Of a stretch of 64,000 bases of DNA, positions 46,658 through 56,044 are shown one piece after another. The DNA comes from Psychrosphaera saromensis (GTDB lineage: Bacteria; Pseudomonadota; Gammaproteobacteria; Enterobacterales; Alteromonadaceae): NCBI RefSeq assembly GCF_002954545.1, contig NZ_MSCH01000003.1:806001-870000 (forward strand), written 5' to 3'. How positions within the stretch are numbered: the stretch's first letter is position 1; every line of letters begins with the position of its first letter. Under the pieces are notes generated by a model. That model worked only from the letters and a program-made list of their open reading frames with translations. It made no database searches and was not told the origin of the DNA. The translations under genes and the position numbers were made by a program.

Positions 46658-49087
46658 TTAACCTAATGAATTTAACGACTGCAACAACTCTGCACTTAAC
46701 AACGAATTAATCGTATCCGACGTTTCTTTACCTAACTCAGTCAGATGCATTAAACCTGCTTCATTAACGGTTACGTAATTCTGCTCGCGTAAGCATGAAA
46801 CAAAATTTGATATCACTTTCTTATCAAAGTATTCCGGTGCTTTAACGTCATGTAATTTAAGTAAACGTTTTGCTAGCTTCTGACAATCAGCTTCTAATTC
46901 ACTACGCTGAATACCATCTACTTGCTCAATTCTAATAAAGCCAAGTGCATAACGTTGCAAGGTGTCTTTCATTATTTTGGCTAATAAGTTTAGCTGTAAA
47001 TAACCCATTGAATTTTTATCAGCTATGGTCAATGAGCCTTTTTTATCTTGCACCAATTTCTGTTGAACAAAAAAGTCGATAACTTGCTCAGCGTATTGTT
47101 CAACTTCAGTAATGGTAATGTACAATTCGTGTCTTAGTAGAGGTAATAAGTCGTTAACTTTCGTTAAAATCTGCTCTTTTGTGGTTACTGTCGAGTTTAC
47201 AATAACACCCGCAATAATCGCTGGGATGGCAAATAAGTGCACAACATTGTTACGGTAATAACTCATCAAAATAGCGTTTTTATCATCTAGTTTAATGATA
47301 GTGCCGTATTCATCACTTTCCGCTTCTACTTTTTCAAGTTGAATTGCTTCTTCAATTATCTCGTCTGCCGTTTGTGATGGCACTTGGACATTTTTTGAAT
47401 AAGGAACTTGTTGATTTAATTGAATGTAAAAGTTCAGTAATTGCTGCATTTCAGCGCGTGGTAGTGCATGACTATCAGACGTAAGTAGAGTTAACGCACA
47501 AAGGTTTACCGTATTTAATACCGCAGCGTCATTTATCGAACTCATAATAGTGTTTGCTGTGTAATTAACCACAGGTGTTAACCAGCTTGGTTTAACAACA
47601 TCAACAGGGTCAATAAGGTCACGCCATTGTGGTGCTTTCTCATTAAGAATGTCATTTAAGCTAATTGGCTTACCAAAGTTCACGTCGCCATGACCGTAAT
47701 TCTTTAGATTTTTAAGCGCTTTAAAGATACCAAAGATAGATTCACTTTCTTTGTTTTGACCTTTAAGTTCTTTTAAGTAAGTGTTTACTTCCATTACATG
47801 CTCGTAACCAATGTAAACCGGTACCAAAGTAATTGGTCGGTCAACGCCACGTAACATAGCTTGAATTGTCATCGCTAACATACCGGTTTTAGGACTTAAC
47901 AAACGACCAGTTCGAGAACGTCCACCTTCTGTATAGTATTTTACTGGATAGCCTTTAATGAACAATTGGCCTAAGTATTCGCGAAAAACCGCAGAATATA
48001 ACTTGTTGCCTTTAAAGCTTCGACGTAAGAAGAAAGCACCTGCTTTTCTGAAAATAGGCCCTGCAGGCCAGAAGTTTAAGTTTATTCCCGCTGCAATATG
48101 TGGCGGTACGAGACCTTCTTTATAGATAACATAGGTTAATAATAGATAATCCATGTGGCTTCTATGGCAAGGAACGTAAACAATTTCGTGGCCTTTTTGC
48201 GCTAAATCTCTTAACTCGTCAGCATTATGTACGCGAATACCATTATAAATTTTATTCCATAACCAAGTTAATATGCGTGAAGCGTAGCGAATATAAGACT
48301 CTCTATAGTCACCTGCAATTTCATTGAGCAGTTTAATCGCGTTCTTTTTAGCTTGAGCCATGGAAATATCTTTTGCGATCATTTCCTCTTGTAATGCTTT
48401 TTTAAGAGCAGGGCTAGCTAATAAGCTATTAAACATAGCGGAACGAGCCATGATTTTTGGCCCTGTCGCAACAATACGTTGACGTTCAAAGTGAATGCGA
48501 GCAACCCTAATTAACTTATGAGCAGATTCTTTTGATGTGCCATATCGATTTACCATTTCCATTAATGAAACTGGTTTTGAAATCCTAATGAAATTATCTC
48601 TACCAGAAAATAAAACGATAAAGAATTTGCGTAGACGACTGGCTTGTAGATTCTCTGCAATTAAGTCTTTAATTCCTATCTTTGTACTTTCTTTCGATTT
48701 TTCAACACCAGGCGCGCGGCCCCAACAGACCATTACTGGTACAAATTGCACATCTTGTTGGCTATCGGCAACTTTGGTTAGTAACTCTTGGCTGTGTTTA
48801 ACGATTTGCGCTTCATGTTTTTTTTCTGAAGTGAAAAGAGACCTTCTATGCTTTACACCTGTGGCTCGTGAAAGTGAGTGTCCACCAAGCTTAAAGGACT
48901 TAAATGGACTAGGTAGACCTTGTTTTCGGCAAACTTGTTCAAGTGCTAATTTATCAGCAAATGAGTTTGTCACTAGTACGTATTTAATCGGTTTAGTGAG
49001 ATCAAGTGATAGATCACTGTCGGACACTATGTTTACTTTGATAAATGGTCGTGTGAGCCAATAAAAAAGGTAAGAAATATAAGCCAT
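46658..49087 (-). CDS. plsB: Glycerol-3-phosphate acyltransferase PlsB
   Basis: A peripheral inner-membrane enzyme that acylates sn-glycerol-3-phosphate, the first step of phospholipid synthesis. From ATG 49087 it has 809 residues (E. coli 807); a longer form from 49147 adds 20 residues but aligns poorly. Acyltransferase motifs are in order: [15 protein letters not shown] (HX4D), [36 protein letters not shown] and [15 protein letters not shown]. It is divergent from lexA, with 146 bases between the start codons. Confidence 0.95.
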   Translation of the reverse strand: MAYISYLFYWLTRPFIKVNIVSDSDLSLDLTKPIKYVLVTNSFADKLALEQVCRKQGLPSPFKSFKLGGHSLSRATGVKHRRSLFTSEKKHEAQIVKHSQELLTKVADSQQDVQFVPVMVCWGRAPGVEKSKESTKIGIKDLIAENLQASRLRKFFIVLFSGRDNFIRISKPVSLMEMVNRYGTSKESAHKLIRVARIHFERQRIVATGPKIMARSAMFNSLLASPALKKALQEEMIAKDISMAQAKKNAIKLLNEIAGDYRESYIRYASRILTWLWNKIYNGIRVHNADELRDLAQKGHEIVYVPCHRSHMDYLLLTYVIYKEGLVPPHIAAGINLNFWPAGPIFRKAGAFFLRRSFKGNKLYSAVFREYLGQLFIKGYPVKYYTEGGRSRTGRLLSPKTGMLAMTIQAMLRGVDRPITLVPVYIGYEHVMEVNTYLKELKGQNKESESIFGIFKALKNLKNYGHGDVNFGKPISLNDILNEKAPQWRDLIDPVDVVKPSWLTPVVNYTANTIMSSINDAAVLNTVNLCALTLLTSDSHALPRAEMQQLLNFYIQLNQQVPYSKNVQVPSQTADEIIEEAIQLEKVEAESDEYGTIIKLDDKNAILMSYYRNNVVHLFAIPAIIAGVIVNSTVTTKEQILTKVNDLLPLLRHELYITITEVEQYAEQVIDFFVQQKLVQDKKGSLTIADKNSMGYLQLNLLAKIMKDTLQRYALGFIRIEQVDGIQRSELEADCQKLAKRLLKLHDVKAPEYFDKKVISNFVSCLREQNYVTVNEAGLMHLTELGKETSDTINSLLSAELLQSLNSLG

Positions 49088-49189
49088 TAAATCTAATCTC
49101 GAGAAGTTATAAAATTCAGACAGTGATATTAACAAAATGTTTTGCAAACTCTAACCAACATTTAACTTATATTTGCAGTTTTAATTTAG

Positions 49190-49205
49190 CTGTATATACT
49201 AACAG
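49190..49205 (+). promoter_or_regulatory. LexA SOS box 1
   Basis: CTGTATATACTAACAG fits the CTG-N10-CAG LexA consensus with an AT-rich centre. It lies 29 bases before the lexA start codon and close to the likely promoter. Confidence 0.88.
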
Positions 49206-49214
49206 TTATTGTAA

Positions 49215-49230
49215 CTGTATGGAAAACCAG
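49215..49230 (+). promoter_or_regulatory. LexA SOS box 2
   Basis: CTGTATGGAAAACCAG also fits CTG-N10-CAG and is 25 bases downstream of box 1, ending 4 bases before the lexA ATG. It includes the GGA ribosome-binding sequence. Two tandem boxes are also found at E. coli lexA. The right half is less AT-rich, so it may bind more weakly. Confidence 0.75.
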
Positions 49231-49233
49231 ACT

Positions 49234-49851
49234 ATGCGTCCATTAACTGAAAGACAAGCTCAAATACTTGAGTTAATAAAACAAGCTATTGTATCGACAG
49301 GCATGCCTCCAACTAGAGCCGAAATAGCTAAACGTTTGGGTTTTCGTTCAGCTAATGCCGCTGAAGATCATCTAAAAGCATTGGCTAAAAAAGGCTATAT
49401 CGAAATTTTAGCTGGTACATCAAGAGGAATCCGTTTAACTGAAGATATTTCTAACATGGAAGCTGGTATTCCCGTTGTTGGAAAAGTTGCTGCTGGTTCT
49501 CCAATATTAGCGATGGAACATGTAGATTCACGCGTTAATATAGACCCTGCTATGTTTACACCATCGGCAGATTTTTTGTTAATGGTTGAAGGCGAAAGTA
49601 TGCGTGATATCGGTATTATGGATGGTGACTTATTAGCCGTACATAAAACACAAACAGCAAGAGATGGACAAGTTATTGTTGCCCGAGTTGGCGAAGACGT
49701 CACTGTAAAGCGATTAGAAAGAAACGGTAGTCAGGTTCTTTTGCATGCAGAAAATCAAGAATTTCCGCCAATTAAAGTCGACTTGAATTATCAAGATTTT
49801 GCCATCGAAGGCTTGGCTGTTGGTGTTATTAGAAATAGTTCACTAATGTAA
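49234..49851 (+). CDS. lexA: SOS-response repressor LexA
   Basis: The repressor and self-cleaving serine protease of the SOS response. ATG 49234 gives 205 residues (E. coli 202) and the canonical start [15 protein letters not shown]. The winged-helix DNA-binding domain covers 1-70 ([25 protein letters not shown]). The Ala-Gly autocleavage bond is at 87-88 in VAAGSP. The catalytic Ser122 is in GESMRD, and the catalytic Lys in [17 protein letters not shown]. Two SOS boxes precede it, so it is autoregulated. dgkA, its neighbour in E. coli, is absent. Confidence 0.97.
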   Translation: MRPLTERQAQILELIKQAIVSTGMPPTRAEIAKRLGFRSANAAEDHLKALAKKGYIEILAGTSRGIRLTEDISNMEAGIPVVGKVAAGSPILAMEHVDSRVNIDPAMFTPSADFLLMVEGESMRDIGIMDGDLLAVHKTQTARDGQVIVARVGEDVTVKRLERNGSQVLLHAENQEFPPIKVDLNYQDFAIEGLAVGVIRNSSLM

Positions 49852-49870
49852 TTAGTTAATATATATAGAT

Positions 49871-49908
49871 AAAACCCGCTCGGTGAAAATCACTTAGCGG
49901 GTTTTTTT
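49871..49908 (+). terminator. Intrinsic terminator of lexA
   Basis: AAAACCCGCT (49871-49880) pairs with AGCGGGTTTT (49896-49905), with an inner GTGA/TCAC-like pairing and a run of seven T. Confidence 0.92.
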
Positions 49909-50143
49909 ATGTTTTTTACTTGGTGATTATTTGCACTATTTAAATAAAGGGTATAGGTTTGTTTTGTTGAATAAAAATTATACAAATAAAATATCAACAG
50001 CAAATCAGCGTTATAGACTGATTATAATAATAATATGAAACAAACATTTTTTGGGGATCGTACAAGTCTAGTTTACTAGATTTATACACTGATGTGGGTT
50101 GTACAGACATCTTCTTCTAATGTTTCAATGGGGAGGATGTTTA

Positions 50144-51277
50144 GTGGCTACTAAGCAAGTAAGTTGGTTGATTCCGGCTGCCGTATTGTCAGGTAATACT
50201 AGTGCAGAAGAAATGCGTCTTAATATGACTCAAGGCGTTACGGATATAAGTGCAAGTGTTTACAATTTGCATATGATCATATTCTATATTTGCTGTGTTA
50301 TTGGCATTGTTGTTTTTGGGATCATGTTCTGGTCCATAATCCATCATAGAAAATCCAAGGGTGCTAAACCCGCTAATTTCCACGAAAGTACAAAAGTAGA
50401 AATACTTTGGACTGCTATTCCATTTGTTATTTTGATTGCGATGGCGTTTCCCGCCACTAAAACCTTAATTGAAATGGAAGATACCACAGACGCTGACTTG
50501 ACCGTTCAAGTAACGGGTTCTCAGTGGAAATGGCATTACCGATACTTCGAACATGATTTAGATTATTACAGCCTACTGGCTACCCCGCAATCTGAAATTC
50601 ATAACAAAATAGCAAAATCAGCAAACTATCTACTTGAAGTTGATAGACCGCTCGTGATCCCAACAGGCCAAAAGGTACGATTTTTAATTACATCGGATGA
50701 CGTTATCCATTCTTGGTGGGTACCTGAATTTGCAATTAAAAAAGATGCCAACCCAGGTTTTATTAATGAGGCTTGGACTCGTGTCAATGAGCCCGGTATT
50801 TATCGTGGCCAGTGTGCTGAGTTATGCGGTAAAGACCACGGTTTTATGCCAATAGTGGTCATTGCTAAAGAACCTGCTGAGTTTAATAAGTGGATGGCTG
50901 AACAAACTGAAATTGCCAAAAATGCCAAAGCAGAAGAGCAAAAGCTACTATCGATGAATATGTCGATGGAAGAGCTAATGACCTTAGGTGAGAAAGTATA
51001 CAACGCAAACTGTGCCGCTTGCCATCAACAAAATGGACAAGGTATTCCAGGTGTTTTTCCTGGATTGAAAGACAGTGCAATTGCATTGGGTGATGTAAAA
51101 GAACATATAAATATTGTGGTTAACGGTAAAGCGGGAACTGCAATGCAAGCATTTGGAAAACAACTAGCTCTGAAAGATTTAGCGGCAATTGTCACCTACG
51201 AGCGTAATGCTTGGGGTAACAATACGGGTGATGTGGTGCAAGCTGCAGCAATCAATGAATTTTTAGTCGATAAATAG
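50144..51277 (+). CDS. coxB: Cytochrome c oxidase subunit II with fused cytochrome c domain
   Basis: The CuA-bearing subunit of an aa3/caa3-type oxidase. GTG 50144 is chosen because GGGAGGA lies 6 bases upstream and it gives a clean signal peptide (cut near NTSA-EE); an ORF could extend to TTG 50099. Two transmembrane helices follow (about 40-60 and 85-105). CuA ligands are in HSWWVPEF and GQCAELCGKDHGFM. A C-terminal class I cytochrome c domain carries the heme motif C290-A-A-C293-H294. It is the first of coxB-coxA-ctaG-coxC. Total 377 residues. Confidence 0.95.
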   Translation: MATKQVSWLIPAAVLSGNTSAEEMRLNMTQGVTDISASVYNLHMIIFYICCVIGIVVFGIMFWSIIHHRKSKGAKPANFHESTKVEILWTAIPFVILIAMAFPATKTLIEMEDTTDADLTVQVTGSQWKWHYRYFEHDLDYYSLLATPQSEIHNKIAKSANYLLEVDRPLVIPTGQKVRFLITSDDVIHSWWVPEFAIKKDANPGFINEAWTRVNEPGIYRGQCAELCGKDHGFMPIVVIAKEPAEFNKWMAEQTEIAKNAKAEEQKLLSMNMSMEELMTLGEKVYNANCAACHQQNGQGIPGVFPGLKDSAIALGDVKEHINIVVNGKAGTAMQAFGKQLALKDLAAIVTYERNAWGNNTGDVVQAAAINEFLVDK

Positions 51278-51289
51278 GAGGAGCACGTT

Positions 51290-52879
51290 ATGAGTACAAC
51301 AAATTCAAACGCGGATAATCATGCTGAAGAACATCACGGTGCACCTTCGGGCATTATGCGTTGGTTATTAACAACTAACCACAAAGATATAGGAAGCTTA
51401 TACCTTCTATTTTCACTGCTGATGTTTTTTATTGGTGGTGCAATGGCTATGGTCATTAGGGCTGAGTTATTTCAACCTGGGCTGCAAATAGTTGAACCAG
51501 ATTTTTTTAATCAAATGACAACGGTACATGGTTTGATCATGGTGTTTGGTGCCGTTATGCCAGCGTTTGTTGGTTTAGCTAATTGGATGGTACCTATGAT
51601 GATAGGTGCACCAGATATGGCTCTACCAAGAATGAATAACTGGAGTTTTTGGATCTTACCTTTTGCATTTTTAATCCTATTAATGTCTTTGTTTATGGAA
51701 GGTGGTGGGCCTAATTTTGGTTGGACTTTCTATGCACCGTTATCAACCACGTATAGTAATGACAGCACGGCGTTGTTTGTATTTTCAGTTCATATTATGG
51801 GGATATCTTCGATTATGGGAGCAATCAATGTGATTGTGACAATATTTAACTTACGAGCCCCAGGCATGACTTTTATGAAGATGCCCTTGTTTGTCTGGAC
51901 TTGGCTGATCACTGCATTTTTATTGATAGCCGTAATGCCCGTTTTGGCTGGTGCTGTGACTATGGTATTAACCGATAAATACTTTGCTACGTCCTTTTTT
52001 GATGCTGCAGGTGGTGGCGACCCCGTGATGTTCCAACATATTTTTTGGTTCTTTGGTCATCCAGAAGTCTACATTATGATATTGCCTGCATTTGGCATTA
52101 TCTCGCAAATTGTTCCTACTTTTAGTCGTAAAAAACTCTTTGGTTATTCGTCCATGGTTTATGCCACCGCATCCATAGCCTTATTGTCGTTTTTGGTTTG
52201 GGCACATCATATGTTTACCACAGGTATGCCGCTTGCTGGCGAACTTTTCTTTATGTACTGCACTATGCTGATCTCGGTGCCCACAGGGGTAAAAATCTTT
52301 AATTGGGTAGCAACTATGTGGCGAGGTTCATTAACTTTCGAAGTGCCTATGATGTTCTCAATTGCCTTTATCGTTCTATTTACCATAGGCGGATTTTCAG
52401 GATTGATGTTAGCCATTACGCCTGCCGACTTCCAATATCACGATACTTATTTTGTGGTCGCTCACTTTCATTATGTATTAGTTACTGGCGCTATATTTTC
52501 CATTATGGCAGGTGCTTATTATTGGCTGCCTAAGTGGACCGGTAATATGTTTGATGAAAAGTTAGCAAAAACCCATTTTTGGTTATCGTTAGTGTCAGTA
52601 AACGTGTTGTTTTTCCCAATGCATTTTGTAGGTCTCGCTGGAATGCCAAGACGGATCCCAGACTATGCTTTGCAGTTTGCTGATTTTAACGCAGTAATAA
52701 GTATTGGCGGCTTTGCCTTCGGCTTGTCTCAGTTGTTGTTTGTTGCTGTGGTTTATAAATGTATTAAAGGTGGTGAAAAAGCAACGGCCCAAGTTTGGGA
52801 AGGTGCTGAAGGTTTGGAGTGGGAAGTTCCTTCGCCAGCTCCGTATCATACATTCGAAACACCACCGACAATTAAATAG
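51290..52879 (+). CDS. coxA: Cytochrome c oxidase subunit I
   Basis: The catalytic heme a/a3-CuB subunit of the oxidase, 529 residues, with 12 expected transmembrane helices. Typical segments are HGLIMVFGAVMPAFVGLANWMVP (low-spin heme His), the CuB/cross-linked motif WFFGHPEVYIMILPAFG, SFLVWAHHMFTTGM (CuB His pair), and VVAHFHYVLVTGA (heme ligands). The YSSMVYA region carries K-channel residues. It starts 13 nt after coxB with a GGAGG-like site. Confidence 0.97.
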   Translation: MSTTNSNADNHAEEHHGAPSGIMRWLLTTNHKDIGSLYLLFSLLMFFIGGAMAMVIRAELFQPGLQIVEPDFFNQMTTVHGLIMVFGAVMPAFVGLANWMVPMMIGAPDMALPRMNNWSFWILPFAFLILLMSLFMEGGGPNFGWTFYAPLSTTYSNDSTALFVFSVHIMGISSIMGAINVIVTIFNLRAPGMTFMKMPLFVWTWLITAFLLIAVMPVLAGAVTMVLTDKYFATSFFDAAGGGDPVMFQHIFWFFGHPEVYIMILPAFGIISQIVPTFSRKKLFGYSSMVYATASIALLSFLVWAHHMFTTGMPLAGELFFMYCTMLISVPTGVKIFNWVATMWRGSLTFEVPMMFSIAFIVLFTIGGFSGLMLAITPADFQYHDTYFVVAHFHYVLVTGAIFSIMAGAYYWLPKWTGNMFDEKLAKTHFWLSLVSVNVLFFPMHFVGLAGMPRRIPDYALQFADFNAVISIGGFAFGLSQLLFVAVVYKCIKGGEKATAQVWEGAEGLEWEVPSPAPYHTFETPPTIK

Positions 52880-52916
52880 ACACTGTTAATTCAACGACTA
52901 ATTAGGTTGAGTTTTA

Positions 52917-53498
52917 ATGAAAGATGAACTGAAAACACAACAGGCTACCAACAAACTCGTTAAGAAGTTAGTGGTAACTGTATTTCTAATGTTTGGTTTT
53001 GGCTTTGCTTTGATCCCTCTGTATGACGTTTTTTGCGACATCACTGGGCTTAATGGCAAAACTAGCGAAGTTGCGGCGGTACAGTCTTCTTCTATTGATA
53101 AAAGCAGAATAATCAGTGTTGAATTTATTGCCAGAACTCAAGGTAATTTACCTTGGATATTCAAACCAGAAGTAAAAAAAATGAATGTCCATCCTGGCGA
53201 AATGCATCAACTCAATTTTATAGTAAAAAATAACTCAGTAAGCAATATGGTTGTGCAGGCAGTTCCTTCAGTGAGTCCTGGTATTGCCGCTGCATACTTC
53301 AATAAAATTGAATGTTTTTGCTTTAATCAGCAACCTTTAAAACACGGGATGACAGCTGATTTAGGGTTACAGTTTTATATAGACAAAGATATTCCGGCTG
53401 AATATTCAACCGTTACTTTGGCTTATACCTTGTTTGATATCAGTGAAAATATTGAACAAGACGAATTTATGAAACTGTTCGCCGCAAACAAAAATTAA
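52917..53498 (+). CDS. ctaG: Cytochrome c oxidase assembly protein CtaG/Cox11
   Basis: A membrane-anchored periplasmic copper chaperone that inserts CuB into subunit I. The 193 residues have one N-terminal transmembrane helix (LVVTVFLMFGFGFALIPLYDVFCDITG), then the Cox11 beta-domain with the copper-binding motif ECFCFNQQPL. The YDVFCDITGLNGKT segment is diagnostic. It lies between coxA and coxC as in most proteobacterial cox operons. Confidence 0.96.
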   Translation: MKDELKTQQATNKLVKKLVVTVFLMFGFGFALIPLYDVFCDITGLNGKTSEVAAVQSSSIDKSRIISVEFIARTQGNLPWIFKPEVKKMNVHPGEMHQLNFIVKNNSVSNMVVQAVPSVSPGIAAAYFNKIECFCFNQQPLKHGMTADLGLQFYIDKDIPAEYSTVTLAYTLFDISENIEQDEFMKLFAANKN

Positions 53499-53520
53499 TG
53501 CTCATTTGAGAGGGCAGCAT

Positions 53521-54405
53521 ATGAATAACAATGAATATGAAAAATATTATGTACCAGCACAAAGTCCATGGCCTATTGTAGGTGCGGTTGGTTTATTTTG
53601 TATCGCATTTGGTGCGGGTAATTATGTTAATGATATTAAAAATGAAGTAACCGGTTTTGGTGGTTATTTACTATTAGCAGGAATGGCAATTGTCATCTTT
53701 ATGTTAGTCGGCTGGTTCCGTAACGTGATTGATGAGTCTATGTCTGGCAAATACAGTAAGCAACTGGATAGATCATTTCGTCAGGGAATGAGTTGGTTTA
53801 TTTTTTCAGAAGTTATGTTCTTTGGGGCATTCTTTGGTGCGTTGTTATATGCCAGAGTCTTCTCTGTACCTTGGTTGGGCGGCGCTAGTAATAATGCAAT
53901 GACCCATGAAGTTTTATGGCCAGCGTTTGAAGCTATTTGGCCATTAACAAAAACGCCAAGCGGTGTTGTTACGGAAGCTATGGGGTGGAACGGTCTACCA
54001 CTTATCAATACGATTATATTATTAATATCTTCAATTACCTGTCACTTCGCGCATGTTGGTTTAGAGCAAAATAAACGTAAGCAACTTAAATGGGGCTTAG
54101 GGCTAACCGTGCTTTTAGGCTGTATTTTCTTATTCTTACAAGTAGAAGAATATACCCATGCATATCAAGAAATGGGCTTAATGCTGTCCAGCGGAATGTA
54201 TGGAAATACTTTTTATCTACTCACCGGTTTTCATGGTTTGCATGTCACCTTGGGTACCATAATGTTGTTTATTATGTTTTTAAGAATTGTGATTAAAGAC
54301 CATTTTACAGCAGAAAACAGTTTTGGTTTCCAAGCGGCTAGCTGGTATTGGCACTTTGTTGATGTGGTGTGGGTTTGTTTGTTTATCTTTGTTTATATCA
54401 TTTAA
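53521..54405 (+). CDS. coxC: Cytochrome c oxidase subunit III
   Basis: The seven-helix structural subunit III of the oxidase. ATG 53521 (with GAGAGGG upstream) gives 294 residues; a TTG at 53506 would add five. Conserved stretches are YYVPAQSPWPIVGAVGLF, FIFSEVMFFGAFFGALLYAR, the TGFHGLHVTLGTIML segment, and the C-terminal ASWYWHFVDVVWVCLF. It is the last gene of coxB-coxA-ctaG-coxC. Confidence 0.96.
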   Translation: MNNNEYEKYYVPAQSPWPIVGAVGLFCIAFGAGNYVNDIKNEVTGFGGYLLLAGMAIVIFMLVGWFRNVIDESMSGKYSKQLDRSFRQGMSWFIFSEVMFFGAFFGALLYARVFSVPWLGGASNNAMTHEVLWPAFEAIWPLTKTPSGVVTEAMGWNGLPLINTIILLISSITCHFAHVGLEQNKRKQLKWGLGLTVLLGCIFLFLQVEEYTHAYQEMGLMLSSGMYGNTFYLLTGFHGLHVTLGTIMLFIMFLRIVIKDHFTAENSFGFQAASWYWHFVDVVWVCLFIFVYII

Positions 54406-54412
54406 TTGGCAC

Positions 54413-54461
54413 AACCCCAGTTGTCCGTGATGGTATGAAAATATTAAATCGGTCTGGGGTT
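54413..54461. terminator. Possible convergent terminator after coxC
   Basis: AACCCCAG (54413-54420) is complementary to CTGGGGTT (54454-54461), with a long 33-base loop that reaches into the end of the opposite gene. The weak geometry makes this a tentative call. Confidence 0.3.
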
Positions 54462-54659
54462 TAATTGAATAACACCGGTGAATAAACAAATTAACAGTAT
54501 CGAGATAAGTAACACGGTATAGATTAATCGTTTACCAATAAAGTACGACATAGGCTTTTGCTCTGGATGTTGTTTTAACATCGAAGTCATAGCTTTAAAT
54601 AAGTTAAAGATAATGGAAATTAATATCAATCCGATAGCGATTTTGACTATGAATACCAT
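54444..54659 (-). CDS. Small twin-helix membrane protein (DUF2909 type)
   Basis: A 71-residue protein with two transmembrane helices (about 3-22, FIVKIAIGLILISIIFNLF, and 46-64, LIYTVLLISILLICLFTGV) joined by a short basic loop. This length, layout and position beside SURF1 and subunit III match the DUF2909 family of small membrane proteins, whose function is unknown; oxidase assembly is suspected from context only. It is on the opposite strand between coxC and the SURF1 gene. Confidence 0.8.
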   Translation of the reverse strand: MVFIVKIAIGLILISIIFNLFKAMTSMLKQHPEQKPMSYFIGKRLIYTVLLISILLICLFTGVIQLNPRPI

Positions 54660-54684
54660 ACATTAATTTCCTTTATCTCAGTTT

Positions 54685-55497
54685 TTGGGTTGCAGTATAT
54701 TGATAATTTTCCAACGCTTTTCAGTATCAACTTTACCCTTAGTGGTTACTTTGGCTGCTTTTGTTGTAATGTGCAAGTTAGGTTTTTGGCAACTTGACCG
54801 AGCCGAACAAAAGCGTCAGCAAATCGCTTTATTTACACAGCAAGGTGAAATCACAACTGAAGAATTATTGCCATACACTGAAGTAACGCTTGTTGAAATT
54901 AATGGACGTAAAGTCGCACTGCAGGGAAAGATAGTGACTGATAAAATTTGGTTATTGGACAATAAAACCCATAACGGAAAAGTTGGTTATAACGTGATCA
55001 CGCCATTCCTATTAAAAGCTCTAGCTAAAAAAGGTGTAGCTGAGCAAGTTAAAGACAAGCAAATATTGGTCAACTGGGGATGGCTACAAGCTAGTAAATA
55101 TCGCTCGGAATTACCAAGCGTAAAATTACCCGACAATATCGAATTAACCGGCGTTGTCAGAACCACAGATTTTAAACAATTTTCATTACAGCAAGATCAC
55201 AAACAAGACGAAAGCGGTTGGCCAAAACGTGTCCAGTCGGTTTCTAACATCATTGCCAACTTAGATACCCGTACGATTTTACCTGTAATGGTTTATGCAG
55301 ACACAAATGAAAATATAAATTATCCACAAACATACAAGCCTGTGGTTATGCCACCAGAGAAACATCAAGCCTATGCTGTGCAATGGTTTTTGTTGGCATT
55401 GTCTAGTCTACTAGTCTTTATGTTTGCCAGCTTGCATAAAGGTAAACAAACCCGAAAAACACCAACGTCGTCGTTAAAGGAAAACAATGAAAACTAA
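54685..55497 (+). CDS. SURF1-family cytochrome oxidase assembly protein
   Basis: A SURF1/Shy1 homologue of about 270 residues involved in heme a insertion or early assembly of subunit I. Two transmembrane helices flank a periplasmic domain: the first (about 14-32) leads into KLGFWQLDRAEQKRQQ, the family signature; the second (about 232-250) follows YAVQWFLLAL. The middle part has GKVGYNVITPF and ILVNWGWLQASKYRSELP. No ATG is available before the first helix, so the start is TTG, at 54685 or 54700, neither with a good ribosome-binding site. It overlaps the next gene by 11 nt. Confidence 0.9.
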   Translation: MGCSILIIFQRFSVSTLPLVVTLAAFVVMCKLGFWQLDRAEQKRQQIALFTQQGEITTEELLPYTEVTLVEINGRKVALQGKIVTDKIWLLDNKTHNGKVGYNVITPFLLKALAKKGVAEQVKDKQILVNWGWLQASKYRSELPSVKLPDNIELTGVVRTTDFKQFSLQQDHKQDESGWPKRVQSVSNIIANLDTRTILPVMVYADTNENINYPQTYKPVVMPPEKHQAYAVQWFLLALSSLLVFMFASLHKGKQTRKTPTSSLKENNEN

Positions 55498-55996
55498 ATC
55501 TTTTTTTACTATTTTTGTAGGTATGGCCGTTGCCTCATTTGTGCTCGCCTTTATGGTTTTAAAGCTTGGTTGGTTTACCCCAGGTGCTACAGCAAAAGGC
55601 CAGTTTGTTGATCATGAAATAACGTTAGGTTTAATTGAGTTATCTGACAGGCCTATGTGGCGATTGGTGTTTCAGCCAGATCAGAATAACTGTGATAAAA
55701 AATGTGAAGAGCAGTTATACGGTTTAAACCAAACCTATATTGCCTTAGGAAAATTACAAAAAAGGGTTGATGCTTTGGTGTTAAACGAGTCGCTCGATTT
55801 TTCCCAATATCCGTTACTCAAACGTCAGCAAGTAACTAACTCGGAGTTAGATAGGGAGCATATTTACCTTGTTGACCCTTATGGCAAGGTGATCATGCAA
55901 TATGCGGGAAGTGTGTTACGTGAAGATACAATAAAAACCAGTAAAGACATTCTGGCGGATCTGAAGAAATTATTAAATTACGCCAGAGTCGGCTAA
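55487..55996 (+). CDS. Membrane-anchored Sco-like protein with C-x3-C motif
   Basis: I do not know a name for this 169-residue protein. It has one N-terminal transmembrane helix (about 6-28), then a periplasmic domain. The layout resembles Sco1: MWRLVFQPDQNNCDKKCEE (Cys 69 and 73, spaced C-x3-C as in Sco) and HIYLVDPYGKVIMQYAG matching the LLIDPNGNAV segment of the sco gene at 58000. The Sco copper-ligand His is not at the expected spot, although a His precedes IYLVDP. It overlaps SURF1 by 11 nt and precedes ctaA, so an oxidase assembly or thiol role is likely. Confidence 0.85.
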   Translation: MKTKSFFTIFVGMAVASFVLAFMVLKLGWFTPGATAKGQFVDHEITLGLIELSDRPMWRLVFQPDQNNCDKKCEEQLYGLNQTYIALGKLQKRVDALVLNESLDFSQYPLLKRQQVTNSELDREHIYLVDPYGKVIMQYAGSVLREDTIKTSKDILADLKKLLNYARVG

Positions 55997-56044
55997 CAGT
56001 AAGATTATCATGCTCAAAACAACAATAAAAAAGGAGCTGTCTAT

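Noticed and set aside
48537-49064. A 175-codon open frame antisense to plsB
   Set aside because: It is a shadow of plsB, with no ribosome-binding site or recognisable domain.
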